From assembly GCF_003992255.1 (NCBI RefSeq), contig NZ_RQVA01000002.1:107559-171558 (forward strand): a stretch of DNA of 64,000 nucleotides, in the 5' to 3' direction. Source of the stretch: F0422 sp003992255 (GTDB lineage Bacteria; Bacillota; Negativicutes; Veillonellales; Veillonellaceae). Shown here piece by piece: positions 16,879-26,081 of this stretch. Within the stretch, counting starts at the first letter, position 1. The number at the start of each line of letters is the position of its first letter. The notes under the pieces were generated by a model. That model was not told where the DNA came from. It saw only the letters and a program-made list of their open reading frames with translations, and made no database searches. Position numbers and translations under genes: made by a program.

Positions 16879-17674
16879 TGGTGGAGATATAGCATCAGGG
16901 ATTATCTATCGGTTATGGCGAGCAGGATATCCTGTTGTGGTCAATGAAATTGCGATCCCTACTATGATTCGAAGAGAAGTATCCTATGGAAATGCAGTGC
17001 ATCGTGGTGAAATGATTCTAGACAGATTGCGGTCACGACATGTATTGTTACAACATGTACAGGACTTACTCAGTACACGAGAGGCCATCCCTGTTGTGAC
17101 AGAACCCTATGCAGAGGTGTTGAAGACGATACAGCCTAGTATAGTGGTGGATGCTATATTAGCGAAACGCAATGTAGGTACAGCGCAAGATGATGCACAG
17201 CTAGTCATTGGATGTGGACCTGGATTTTCTGCGCCCAAAGATGTGCATGTGGTGATAGAAACGATGCGGGGGCATAGTTTAGGTCGCTGCATATATGAAG
17301 GAGCTGCTATAGCGAATACGGGAGTTCCTGGTAATGTGGGTGGATATACTCATGAGCGTGTGATACATTCACCTGCAGAAGGCTTATTTGTAGCGAATTG
17401 TCATATTGGAGATGTAGTAGAAGCTGGATCTGTCATCGGGCATGTAGATACAGTACCCATCAAATCTAAAATTCGAGGCATATTACGAGGCATTTTGGCC
17501 TCGAACATATTAGTCTCAAAAGGGGTCAAACTAGCAGATGTAGATGCTAGATGTGAGGAAAACCATTGCTTTACGATTTCAGATAAAGCATTAGCTATTG
17601 GAGGTGGAGTAATGGAAGCCATCACAAGCTGGGAATTTGGACAAACACAGGAGTTATATAGTGAATGTAATTGA
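16853..17674 (+). CDS. yqeB: YqeB family selenium-dependent molybdenum cofactor protein
   Basis: 273 residues. N-terminal KPIVLIRSGGDIASGIIYRL and the internal GCGPGFSAPKDVHVVIETMRG are characteristic of YqeB (EF2563 family), co-occurring with selenium-dependent molybdenum hydroxylases. Start set at the second ATG (16853), 5 bases after AAGGAGG; the first ATG is only 2 bases away. Overlaps mocA by 26 bases and xdhC by 14. Confidence 0.82.
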   Translation: MKPIVLIRSGGDIASGIIYRLWRAGYPVVVNEIAIPTMIRREVSYGNAVHRGEMILDRLRSRHVLLQHVQDLLSTREAIPVVTEPYAEVLKTIQPSIVVDAILAKRNVGTAQDDAQLVIGCGPGFSAPKDVHVVIETMRGHSLGRCIYEGAAIANTGVPGNVGGYTHERVIHSPAEGLFVANCHIGDVVEAGSVIGHVDTVPIKSKIRGILRGILASNILVSKGVKLADVDARCEENHCFTISDKALAIGGGVMEAITSWEFGQTQELYSECN

Positions 17675-18386
17675 TGTAATATACGAACGTATGGGGAATC
17701 ATGAACCATCTGTCATTGTCACTGTTTTATCAGGGGCAAGACAGGGGGATAAAGTAGTTTATAGCGAGACTGGTGATATTCTATATGGGACGGCTATTGA
17801 AGGGTTTACTATGCCTGAAAGAATACAACCACAATTATTTTCTATTGCACAAATGGAATGCTTTTTGCAACCTGTAGAAAGAGCTCCTGAAATTTTAATT
17901 TTAGGGGCCGGTCATGTGAGCCGTTGCGTGGCGGATCAATTTCTCTTCATTGGGTGCGGGGTCACAGTCGTGGATGATCGAAAAGAGTATTTAAAATCAG
18001 AGTTTTTCGATTCACGAGTACAACGGATTCATCTAGATTTTAAGGAATTACAGGAGCGATTATCCTTAGATTCTTACACGGGGATTGTGGTGGTTACAAG
18101 AGCTCATGAATTCGATAGTGTCTGTCTACACCAGGTTCGTCATGTATTACCAACGTATGTGGGCGTTATGGGTAGCCATAAGCGCATTCATCATGCCTTT
18201 GAAGTATTGCGACAAGAAGGTTGGACGGATATGGAAGTAAATCAACTATATGGTCCTATCGGTCTTGATATAGGTGCACAAACTCCAGAAGAAATTGCAC
18301 TATCCATTGTCAGTGAATATGTAGCAGTGGAACGACATCGAAAAGGACAATTTTTATCAGCGAAGAGGTATCAGGATGAAGTATGA
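17661..18386 (+). CDS. xdhC: XdhC family protein, Rossmann (C-terminal) part
   Basis: Chaperone that loads sulfurated Mo cofactor into xanthine dehydrogenases. 241 residues from GTG 17661 (AGGAG 7 bases upstream; a longer reading from TTG 17637 has no ribosome site). Contains the Rossmann motif ILGAGHVSRCVADQF, VVDDRKEYL, VVVTRAHEFDS, YVGVMGSHKR and the end motif GPIGLDIGAQTPEEIALSI of XdhC. The usual N-terminal CoxI domain is missing and is encoded by the next gene, so XdhC is split in two. Confidence 0.85.
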   Translation: MNVIDVIYERMGNHEPSVIVTVLSGARQGDKVVYSETGDILYGTAIEGFTMPERIQPQLFSIAQMECFLQPVERAPEILILGAGHVSRCVADQFLFIGCGVTVVDDRKEYLKSEFFDSRVQRIHLDFKELQERLSLDSYTGIVVVTRAHEFDSVCLHQVRHVLPTYVGVMGSHKRIHHAFEVLRQEGWTDMEVNQLYGPIGLDIGAQTPEEIALSIVSEYVAVERHRKGQFLSAKRYQDEV

Positions 18387-18690
18387 GTTTGTAGAATATT
18401 TAAAGAAACATACATCGACACCATTAGCAGTGACAACGATTTTACATACACAAGGATCCACGCCTCGTAAAGCAGGCACTACGATGATTGTCCACACAGA
18501 TGGATCTATTTTTGGGACTATTGGCGGAGGGCGCGCAGAAAACGAAATTCGATTGAGCGCTCTTGATGCGATGGAGCAGAAAGAATCATTTCGTCGTATC
18601 TATGTGGATCTTAATGATGATGTAGCAGTTAAAGAAGGCATGGTATGTGGTGGGAATATGGATGTGTTAATTGAAACCTACCATATATAA
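18376..18690 (+). CDS. XdhC/CoxI N-terminal domain protein
   Basis: 104 residues matching the XdhC_CoxI domain: TILHTQGSTPRKAGTTMIVH, then GTIGGGRAENEIR and a conserved MVCGGNMDVLIE end. It supplies the half missing from the preceding gene, which it overlaps by 11 bases; the two probably act as one XdhC. Last gene of the hydroxylase operon, followed by a terminator. Confidence 0.85.
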   Translation: MKYEFVEYLKKHTSTPLAVTTILHTQGSTPRKAGTTMIVHTDGSIFGTIGGGRAENEIRLSALDAMEQKESFRRIYVDLNDDVAVKEGMVCGGNMDVLIETYHI

Positions 18691-18734
18691 GACATAGGTT
18701 TACTAGAAAAAAATACCGATATAGGATACAATAA

Positions 18735-18766
18735 AAGGGTACATGTATGAGCATGTACCCTTATTT
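18735..18766 (+). terminator. Terminator of the molybdenum hydroxylase operon
   Basis: AAGGGTACATG / CATGTACCCTT arms around a short loop, then TATTTT. Confidence 0.75.
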
Positions 18767-18791
18767 TGTATAAGAAAGGATAGGGATATCT

Positions 18792-19619
18792 ATGCCATTT
18801 CAACTACAAACGACGTTAGAAACATTGCGTTTTTTAGACATAGTAGATATTGTATTTGTAGCTGTTTTATTTTATTACCTCTATCGACTGGTTAAAAATA
18901 CAAGAGCGTTAGGCCTTGTGAAAGGTCTTGTTGTTCTTGTGGGGATTAACATCGTGGCGCACTTCATCGGTCTGCATGCCATCAGTTGGATTTTACAACA
19001 GAGTGTTGCAGTTTTGATGATTGCATTGCCCATCGTATTCCAGCCAGAATTACGTAGATTATTAGAACAATTAGGGAATGGAGGAGGCTTTTTCTCCACT
19101 CGATCGAAAATCTCTAAAGAGGAATTGACTTCTATTGTGAAAGAAGTAGTCATTGCTTGTCGCAGTATGTCCCGTCGTAAAATTGGAGCTCTGATGGTAT
19201 TTGAACGACGTATGAAATTAGATGTGTTGTCCATGCAAGGAACTCGAATTGATGGTCTTGTGACAAGTGAACTATTGATGAATATATTTTATCCTAAATC
19301 ACCCCTTCATGATGGGGCTGTCATCATTCGAAATGGCCGCATTGAAACGGCAGCTAGCTTGCTACCTGTGAGCCAAAACCGAGATGTCAGTAAAGAATTA
19401 GGAACACGACATCGTTCTGCATTGGGGCAAAGCGAAGAAAGTGATGCTTTAGTCGTTGTTGTCAGCGAAGAAACTGGTCAGATTTCCTATGCCTTAGGAG
19501 GACAAATCCACCGTGGTGTCACAGAAGATACATTGCGCACCATTATGTTGTCGTTGTTAGAACCAACACCAAGTGCTGTGAGTTCGTTACTTAAAATAAA
19601 GCGAGGTGAAGGTAAATGA
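18792..19619 (+). CDS. cdaA: Diadenylate cyclase CdaA
   Basis: Makes c-di-AMP from two ATP at the membrane. 275 residues: three N-terminal membrane segments (about 10-90) and a DAC domain with the catalytic motifs SPLHDGAVII and GTRHRSALG. Overlaps cdaR by 4 bases; the cdaA-cdaR-glmM cluster is conserved in Firmicutes and links c-di-AMP to peptidoglycan precursor supply. Confidence 0.95.
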   Translation: MPFQLQTTLETLRFLDIVDIVFVAVLFYYLYRLVKNTRALGLVKGLVVLVGINIVAHFIGLHAISWILQQSVAVLMIALPIVFQPELRRLLEQLGNGGGFFSTRSKISKEELTSIVKEVVIACRSMSRRKIGALMVFERRMKLDVLSMQGTRIDGLVTSELLMNIFYPKSPLHDGAVIIRNGRIETAASLLPVSQNRDVSKELGTRHRSALGQSEESDALVVVVSEETGQISYALGGQIHRGVTEDTLRTIMLSLLEPTPSAVSSLLKIKRGEGK

Positions 19620-20545
19620 TGCAATGGATCTTGAGTTGGAAAAAGAATTGGGGTATTAAAATTCTTTGCCTAATTAGTGCGATTATCGTCTGGCTTTATG
19701 TCATGCGGGATCAAAATCCGGTCATTGAAGTAGCCTATACGGTACCGGTACAAGTGCAAAACTTAGATCAGAACTATTTGGTAGAAGGTATTCCTAAAGA
19801 AGTGCGTGTTCGTTTACATGGACCTCGAAATGCGATTTTAGATATTAACCCTAATATTTTAAAAGCTTATGTAAATATGAAAGATGCTCGACTAGGACAA
19901 GACAATGTGAGCATTCAATTTACTCCGCCTACAGGAACGTATATCGATAGTATGACTCCAGAAAATGTGACAGTTACTGTTGATGAATATATGGTAAAAG
20001 AATTACAGGTACAGATGCAGCCATTAGGCATGGTGCCGAATGATATTGCCATTAAAGATGTGAAAATTATACCTACCACCGTGACAATTGCAGGACCTGC
20101 ACATCAAGTATCGAAAGCAGCGTATGCAGTCATCCGAACCAATTTAGATAAGCACCGTGAAAGCTTTACAGAAGTAGGCGATATTTTAGCGGTTGATACA
20201 GCGGGCAACATTGTAGAAGGGGTAACAATTACACCAAAATCTGCACAAGTCCAATATGAATTGGAACGAATTCGGATGGATAAAAAGGTGCCAATACAAG
20301 CGAATTTAGTAGGAACTGTACCGGCTGGATATATTGTGAAACGAGTTGATATGGAGCCAAAAGAATTGACCATAACAGGGAAAGAATCCTTATTGAATGC
20401 CATTGATGGAGTTAAAACGATAGATATTAACGTTAATGGTGCTACCGGTAATTTTTCAGGTAATTATAGTTTAGTACTACCAGACGGTGTGACGACTAGT
20501 ACAGATAGAGTAGTTGTCAAAGTTGAGATTACACCACAAATGTAG
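19616..20545 (+). CDS. cdaR: CdaA regulator with YbbR domains
   Basis: 309 residues. One N-terminal membrane segment (about 12-28) followed by roughly three to four YbbR repeats outside the membrane (for example VPVQVQNLDQNYLVEG and VPIQANLVGTVPAGYIV). Binds and modulates CdaA. Overlaps cdaA by ATGA and precedes the FAD protein by 9 bases. Confidence 0.92.
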   Translation: MMQWILSWKKNWGIKILCLISAIIVWLYVMRDQNPVIEVAYTVPVQVQNLDQNYLVEGIPKEVRVRLHGPRNAILDINPNILKAYVNMKDARLGQDNVSIQFTPPTGTYIDSMTPENVTVTVDEYMVKELQVQMQPLGMVPNDIAIKDVKIIPTTVTIAGPAHQVSKAAYAVIRTNLDKHRESFTEVGDILAVDTAGNIVEGVTITPKSAQVQYELERIRMDKKVPIQANLVGTVPAGYIVKRVDMEPKELTITGKESLLNAIDGVKTIDINVNGATGNFSGNYSLVLPDGVTTSTDRVVVKVEITPQM

Positions 20546-20554
20546 GAGAGATAT

Positions 20555-22168
20555 ATGTTACGTATCATTAATTTTCGTATACCCGTACAAGAGGCAGAGC
20601 GATTAGAAGAATTAATTGTAAAAAAATATAGCCCTTTGCGGGGGCAAATCAAGACGATCCATGTGGTACGTCGAGCTGTAGATGCACGCAAAAAGCCGAA
20701 TATTACCTTCGTGTATACATTGTTTTTAGAAGTGCAGAATGAAAATCAAGTATTTAAAAAGTTAAGTCGCCATAAAGATATTACGTTGATGGAACCAGAA
20801 ATTCCTGAGCCCATACAGCTAGGGACAGAACCGATGCAACATAGACCTGTTGTGATAGGCTTTGGCCCAGCCGGTATGTTAGCTGCCTTTTATTTAGCAC
20901 GAGAGGGGTATCGTCCCATCGTGCTGGAACGTGGACAAGATGTAGATCAACGTACATTAGATGTAGAAGCCTTTTGGAAACAAGGGATCTTTAAACCGGA
21001 ATCTAATGTACAATTTGGTGAAGGTGGAGCAGGCACATTTTCTGATGGAAAATTGACAACCCGTGTCACACATCCACGCTTGCATGAAATTGCTACATAT
21101 TTTGTTGAATTTGGTGCACCTGAAGAGATTTTGTATAAGCATAAACCACATGTAGGTACAGATATTTTGCGGCACATGGTAAAAGCGATGCGCCAACAAA
21201 TTATTGATTGGGGCGGAGAGGTTCGCTTTGGTGCACATGTGACAGATATTATGACAAAGAACAATCGTATTACAGGAATGACGATCAATGGTACAGAATC
21301 GTTGCCAGCAGATATTGTATTATGTGGTATCGGACATAGTGCTCGTGATACGTATCGTATGCTCTATGACAGAGGCGTACAGATGGAAGGTAAATCCTTT
21401 GCCATCGGAGTTCGAATTGAACATGATCAAGATGTGATTGACACTTCACAATATGGAGTACATTCCGCCGATATCGGTTTAGGAGCTGCGGAATATTCAC
21501 TGGTCTACCATGATAAAGAGAAGGATAGATCTTGTTATAGCTTTTGTATGTGTCCAGGTGGACAAGTAGTGGCTAGTGCCTCAGAAGAGGGCGGTGTTGT
21601 GACAAATGGTATGAGCTTATATGCTCGTGATAGTGGCATTGCAAATAGTGCCTTAGTAGTCACAGTGGGGCCAAGAGACTTTGGTACACATCCATTAGCG
21701 GGTATTGATTTCCAACGAGAGTGGGAAGAAAAGGCTTTCATCTTGGGGGGACGCAACTATTATGCACCGATACAGACAGTGGGTCATTTTTTAGGACGCA
21801 CTACTGATAATCATGTACAGCGTGAACACTATAGTTATGAGCCTGGTGTGACGCCAGCGGATATACGAGAGTGTCTACCTACTTTCGTAACAGATACATT
21901 AGCAGATGCATTGCCATACTTTGGTCGTCGTATTCATGGATTTGATGGGGATCAAGTGTGCATGACGGGTGTGGAAACTAGAACGTCTGCACCGCTTCGC
22001 TTGCTTCGTGATGAAGACAGAGTCTCTCTATCGACAGAAGGATTCTACCCTATTGGAGAGGGGGCCGGATATGCAGGCGGTATCATGAGTGCTGCCTTGG
22101 ATGGCGCAGAAACAGCCATATTAATTATGAATCGATACAGCCCTTTGAAAGGAGAAAATCATGAGTAG
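20555..22168 (+). CDS. FAD-dependent oxidoreductase (COG2509-like)
   Basis: 537 residues. An N-terminal module of about 95 residues precedes the FAD-binding VIGFGPAGMLAAFYLAREG near residue 104, VQFGEGGAGTFSDGKLTTR, and a C-terminal PIGEGAGYAGGIMSAALDG. This large flavoprotein family sits beside cdaR and glmM in several Firmicutes; the substrate is unknown. The arrangement, overlapping glmM by 8 bases, suggests a cell-envelope role, but that is only inferred. Confidence 0.8.
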   Translation: MLRIINFRIPVQEAERLEELIVKKYSPLRGQIKTIHVVRRAVDARKKPNITFVYTLFLEVQNENQVFKKLSRHKDITLMEPEIPEPIQLGTEPMQHRPVVIGFGPAGMLAAFYLAREGYRPIVLERGQDVDQRTLDVEAFWKQGIFKPESNVQFGEGGAGTFSDGKLTTRVTHPRLHEIATYFVEFGAPEEILYKHKPHVGTDILRHMVKAMRQQIIDWGGEVRFGAHVTDIMTKNNRITGMTINGTESLPADIVLCGIGHSARDTYRMLYDRGVQMEGKSFAIGVRIEHDQDVIDTSQYGVHSADIGLGAAEYSLVYHDKEKDRSCYSFCMCPGGQVVASASEEGGVVTNGMSLYARDSGIANSALVVTVGPRDFGTHPLAGIDFQREWEEKAFILGGRNYYAPIQTVGHFLGRTTDNHVQREHYSYEPGVTPADIRECLPTFVTDTLADALPYFGRRIHGFDGDQVCMTGVETRTSAPLRLLRDEDRVSLSTEGFYPIGEGAGYAGGIMSAALDGAETAILIMNRYSPLKGENHE

Positions 22169-23507
22169 ATTGTTTGGGACCGATGGTGTACGCGGATTGG
22201 TGAATGAATTCTTAACTCCAGAACTGGCCTATCATTTAGGTCGTGCGGCAGCATCCTATTTTGGGCAATCCATAGAGCGTCCAGTATTTTTGATTGGTCG
22301 AGATACACGTATTTCTGGAGGTATGCTTGAAAGTGCGTTAGCCTCTGGTATTTGCGCAGTTGGTGGCGATGTGATTGTTTTAGGAGAAGCTCCGACACCG
22401 GCTATTGCCTATTTAGTGCGACAAAAAGAATGTACAGCTGGTGTGGTGATTTCTGCTTCGCACAATCCATATCCAGATAATGGTATTAAATTCTTTGATG
22501 GAAACGGATTTAAATTGCCAGATGCAGTAGAAGATGAAATCGAAGAATTATGTAAATCCAGTGCCGATGATTGCTTGCCACGCCCTACAAAAGGAGATAT
22601 TGGAACTATCCAATACCACCAAGAATGGGTACAAGAATATGTGGATTTTGTGGTATCTACTAGCGCTTCTTTAGAAGGACTTAAGGTAGTTTATGATGGT
22701 GCACATGGAGCAGCTTCTTATGTGGGACCAACGATCCTTCGTCAATTAGGGGCAGAGGTCATTGCCATCAATGTAGAGCCAAATGGAACAAACATTAATG
22801 ATAATGCTGGGTCCACACACTTAGAAGGGCTACAAGCAGCGGTGCTTCGTGAGGGGGCTCATGTTGGTATCGCCAACGATGGCGATGCAGATCGTTGTTT
22901 GATGGTTGATGAAAAAGGACAAGTCTTAGATGGGGACCAAATTATGTTGCTCTGTGGCTTGCATTTACAAGAGCAGGGCAAGTTGAAAGACAATATGATT
23001 GTTGGTACAGTGATGAGTAATATTGGCTTTCACAAAGCAGCAGAAGAGCTGGGTATGAAGACATGTTCTACGGCTGTGGGTGATCGCTATGTATTAGAAA
23101 AAATGTTAGCAGAGGGATATTCCATTGGTGGAGAACAATCTGGTCATGTGATCTTCTTGGACTATAATAGTACTGGTGACGGGTTATTAACAGCTGTACA
23201 AACATTGTCCATTATGAAAGAAAAAGGAAAATCTTTATCTGAATTAGCCGGTTTGATGACGAAGTATCCTCAATTATTAGTCAATGTACGAGTATTGACT
23301 AAGGCTGGTTGGGAAACGAATACAGCCATTCAAGATGCCATTCGTGAAGCGGAAGAAGAGTTAGGTAGCAATGGTCGTATTTTAGTGCGCCCATCTGGTA
23401 CAGAGCCTCTAATCCGTGTCATGGCAGAAGGTCCTGATCAAGAACAATTAGATGAATTATGCCATCGGATTGGTGATGTAATCCGCATCGAACAAGGAGA
23501 AGCATAA
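22161..23507 (+). CDS. glmM: Phosphoglucosamine mutase GlmM
   Basis: Interconverts glucosamine-6-P and glucosamine-1-P for UDP-GlcNAc. 448 residues. The phosphoserine is S100 in ISASHNPYPDNGIKFF; the metal loop NDGDADR is near 240; sugar-binding GGEQSGHVI near 325; phosphate-binding RPSGTEPLIRVMAEG near 413. AAAGGAGA upstream of ATG. Confidence 0.97.
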   Translation: MSRLFGTDGVRGLVNEFLTPELAYHLGRAAASYFGQSIERPVFLIGRDTRISGGMLESALASGICAVGGDVIVLGEAPTPAIAYLVRQKECTAGVVISASHNPYPDNGIKFFDGNGFKLPDAVEDEIEELCKSSADDCLPRPTKGDIGTIQYHQEWVQEYVDFVVSTSASLEGLKVVYDGAHGAASYVGPTILRQLGAEVIAINVEPNGTNINDNAGSTHLEGLQAAVLREGAHVGIANDGDADRCLMVDEKGQVLDGDQIMLLCGLHLQEQGKLKDNMIVGTVMSNIGFHKAAEELGMKTCSTAVGDRYVLEKMLAEGYSIGGEQSGHVIFLDYNSTGDGLLTAVQTLSIMKEKGKSLSELAGLMTKYPQLLVNVRVLTKAGWETNTAIQDAIREAEEELGSNGRILVRPSGTEPLIRVMAEGPDQEQLDELCHRIGDVIRIEQGEA

Positions 23508-23849
23508 ATGTTTCGACTCATTACAGATGAAGAGACCTATGAACAAGGGACTTGGTCAGATGTAGAAAACGTACTACATCAAATTGTGGCAGATGAACGT
23601 ATATTTTTCAGTTTGTTTTGGGACTCCCCAAAAGAAAACTGCCACTTTGTCCAAGCCATTATGGATGAAGACCACCCGGATCAATTGAATCTGGAAATTG
23701 CCTTAGATAAAGATGGGTATAACTATATGTATGTGAAAAAGTATGTGACTATACCATGGTGTATGGATACATTGCAAACCATGTACGTAGATAATCACTT
23801 ACCGGATATGAGTGTCTGGGAGTTTGTGGGACCCTTTCCACAACAATAG
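23508..23849 (+). CDS. Uncharacterised small acidic protein after glmM
   Basis: 113 residues; the start codon directly follows the glmM stop with AAGGAG 8 bases upstream. Acidic, soluble, rich in aromatic residues, no signal peptide or known motif; ends in WEFVGPFPQQ. Its tight coupling to glmM and the terminator behind it mark it as a real last gene of the operon. I do not recognise the family. Confidence 0.7.
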   Translation: MFRLITDEETYEQGTWSDVENVLHQIVADERIFFSLFWDSPKENCHFVQAIMDEDHPDQLNLEIALDKDGYNYMYVKKYVTIPWCMDTLQTMYVDNHLPDMSVWEFVGPFPQQ

Positions 23850-23857
23850 ATATAGAA

Positions 23858-23890
23858 AGAGGACAGTTGCGAATGTAGCAACTGTCCTCT
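23858..23890. terminator. Bidirectional terminator between glmM operon and TauE gene
   Basis: 13-bp perfect stem AGAGGACAGTTGC / GCAACTGTCCTCT with a 7-base loop, between two convergent genes. Confidence 0.8.
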
Positions 23891-23930
23891 GTTGTTTAGC
23901 TTTGTAACATACGTGGCTAAGAATATGTGA

Positions 23931-24866
23931 TTATTGTGTAATTGGTGCTTGTAATAGTTGGCTACCACTTTCTAAGCCTACTGGTGTAGGGCTTACTAAG
24001 TATAAACAGAGCACAATGAGTACAGTAAGACCAATGATTAACCAAGAAAACTTACCATTTTTGCTAAATTGATAGATACCAGATAGACGAACACCAAAAG
24101 CACAGCCTACGGCGGCAATGAGTGATGCTAGAGAAAATTGGTTTTCTACTACGAATAATACCATCGTACCGGCAAAGGCACCGATGACAGTAAACATAGG
24201 AACCATTCTTTCAAAAGGAGATGAGAAATTTCGTTTAACTCCATAAATATAGGAAGAAATTTCTAATCCTAAGGCCCCTAACAATATGGAAAAGGATGGC
24301 CAAATGGCAGTCCAAGATTCACGCATAGCAGATCGTTTCTTGCCCGCATAATAGGCGAACCATGTAAGACCTAACATAGCGATTCCCACAAATAGAAAAA
24401 ACCATTGCTCTGGAATATAGCGATAATTTAATACCCCCACAATCGTTCCTAAGATGGAAAGGGTGGAAGAAATATAAATTTGCTTTAAGGTAGGACGTTC
24501 TTCCTTAGGGATACGTTTATATAGAGCGGCCCCTAACTCCAAGATGAAGAAGAAAATGAATAGACCAATCGATAGATGTGGAGAGACTAAGCTAAGTCCA
24601 AATGGAATGAGTAAAGGTATGATTAATTTCCAACCTGGGAAAAATGTTAAATCCTTAAAATCTAGTCGTACATCTTGTGTTTCAAGGGTAAATGTATTGT
24701 ACAATGTGAACGTCAGCATAAATGAGATGACTTCCACAGGGGTAGCACCCCAATATAATAGGGTTGGCACTACTAGGAATGACATAGCAATCCCTGAGAA
24801 GCGAGCAATTAATGCGGATAGAATACCTAATGCAAAGTAAGGTAATAAAGCGATAATATAATCCAT
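23931..24866 (-). CDS. TauE/SafE family sulfite-exporter-like membrane protein
   Basis: 311 residues, about eight to nine membrane segments. N-terminal ILSALIARFSGIAMSFLVVPTLLYWG is the TauE/SafE repeat start. Family members move sulfite, sulfoacetate or other organic anions. AAAAGGAG precedes ATG. The HTH-repeat gene lies 70 bases upstream on the same strand and may share its transcript. Confidence 0.78.
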   Translation of the reverse strand: MDYIIALLPYFALGILSALIARFSGIAMSFLVVPTLLYWGATPVEVISFMLTFTLYNTFTLETQDVRLDFKDLTFFPGWKLIIPLLIPFGLSLVSPHLSIGLFIFFFILELGAALYKRIPKEERPTLKQIYISSTLSILGTIVGVLNYRYIPEQWFFLFVGIAMLGLTWFAYYAGKKRSAMRESWTAIWPSFSILLGALGLEISSYIYGVKRNFSSPFERMVPMFTVIGAFAGTMVLFVVENQFSLASLIAAVGCAFGVRLSGIYQFSKNGKFSWLIIGLTVLIVLCLYLVSPTPVGLESGSQLLQAPITQ

Positions 24867-24936
24867 AATAGACTCCTTTTAATGATATATATTGTTTCTT
24901 TTAGTATACGTTACTTTGCGGGTCAGGGCAAGGAGT

Positions 24937-25836
24937 TCAGGGGGTACTTTTCTTTTTCTTGGTGGCGTCCTTGATAATACGTCTAATGGTTTCAGGATGG
25001 CAAGCATAGTGAGAGGCAATTTCTGCAATCGATAATTGTTCATTTCTGTGTAAGGTTTGAATATCATAGGCACAGTCTCGAATACGACGAGCTTTTTGGT
25101 AGACCCCATTTCTGATTAGTATATTGCGAATCGTATGATAATTGGTGCCGTACGTAGTGGCGATGACTTGCAATGGTGTGTCATTTTGATAGGCAGATAC
25201 AATGGATGGAATGGGGAGATCTTCTTTATTGCCCCGTAATGTGATGCCCGCCTCTCGTAATCGAGATGCGATGGTGGCAGCTTTTACATGATAGAGATTG
25301 GCAATTTGAGTGGTGGATAGTTTATGTGCTGTGTAGAGATTGCATATATCTTTAATCGGTAAGGAAAGTCGTTTATGACTGTGACGAAGGGGAATTCTCT
25401 TTGATTGTAGTAGATGAATGACAGTAGAAGGCGAGATGCGAAATTCTTTGGCAATGGTATAGGCACTATTTCCGGACTCATAGGAGCTGATGATAGCAGC
25501 AATGGGAAGGTCTTTATCAACTTGTGTTCGAGTAGGCTCTTTGATATGCCAGTCATATAAACGATTATAGATGGTTCGAGTAGACACATGGTAGTGCTGA
25601 GCTAATTGTTTGACTGAATGCCCTTGTTGATATAACAGCATCAGTTCCTCCTGAGGGATGGCGACCAACTTTGATTGTATTGGGATTTTGTAGGCATGTA
25701 ATCGTTGGCATACAGTGCTTTGGCTGCAGTGTAATAGTTCTGCAATGGCTTTAGTAGATATATGACGAATGACATATAGTTCATAGAGTAATTCATAAGG
25801 AATAGGAATGATAAAGCGTTGCTCTTTATACTGCAT
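24937..25836 (-). CDS. Protein of six tandem helix-turn-helix units
   Basis: 299 residues from the ATG at 25836, chosen because AGGAGG lies 9 bases before it; a longer reading to 25977 adds a segment without ribosome site. The whole protein is six repeats of about 49 residues, each with a three-helix HTH pattern, for example SVKQLAQHYHVSTRTIYNRL, SAYTIAKEFRISPSTVIHLL and STTQIANLYHVKAATIASRL, joined by short basic linkers. No catalytic domain is seen. Probably a DNA-binding protein with an extended site; regulation of the downstream TauE gene is possible. Family name not recognised. Confidence 0.75.
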   Translation of the reverse strand: MQYKEQRFIIPIPYELLYELYVIRHISTKAIAELLHCSQSTVCQRLHAYKIPIQSKLVAIPQEELMLLYQQGHSVKQLAQHYHVSTRTIYNRLYDWHIKEPTRTQVDKDLPIAAIISSYESGNSAYTIAKEFRISPSTVIHLLQSKRIPLRHSHKRLSLPIKDICNLYTAHKLSTTQIANLYHVKAATIASRLREAGITLRGNKEDLPIPSIVSAYQNDTPLQVIATTYGTNYHTIRNILIRNGVYQKARRIRDCAYDIQTLHRNEQLSIAEIASHYACHPETIRRIIKDATKKKKSTP

Positions 25837-26081
25837 ATAGGGGTACCTCCTAATTATATGTTGAAAGTTAGTTCGTATAGATACTTTCAGTATGGAGAAG
25901 GAGATGCAAAATGTCCACTGACTGTTAAGAGGGTATTGCATTATAAGGAAAGCTTGACTGACAGTGTATATATTCAATGGTGTTGTGATGGGCGATCATC
26001 GTGTATAATAGAGAAAAAGATACCTATTTAGATACAGAATGAGTGCTGAGTAAAGAAGGTCTATTATATAAAGGAGATAGT

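Noticed and set aside
25837..25977. N-terminal extension of the HTH-repeat protein
   Set aside because: The strong AGGAGG is 9 bases before ATG 25836; the extension has no ribosome site and breaks the repeat pattern.
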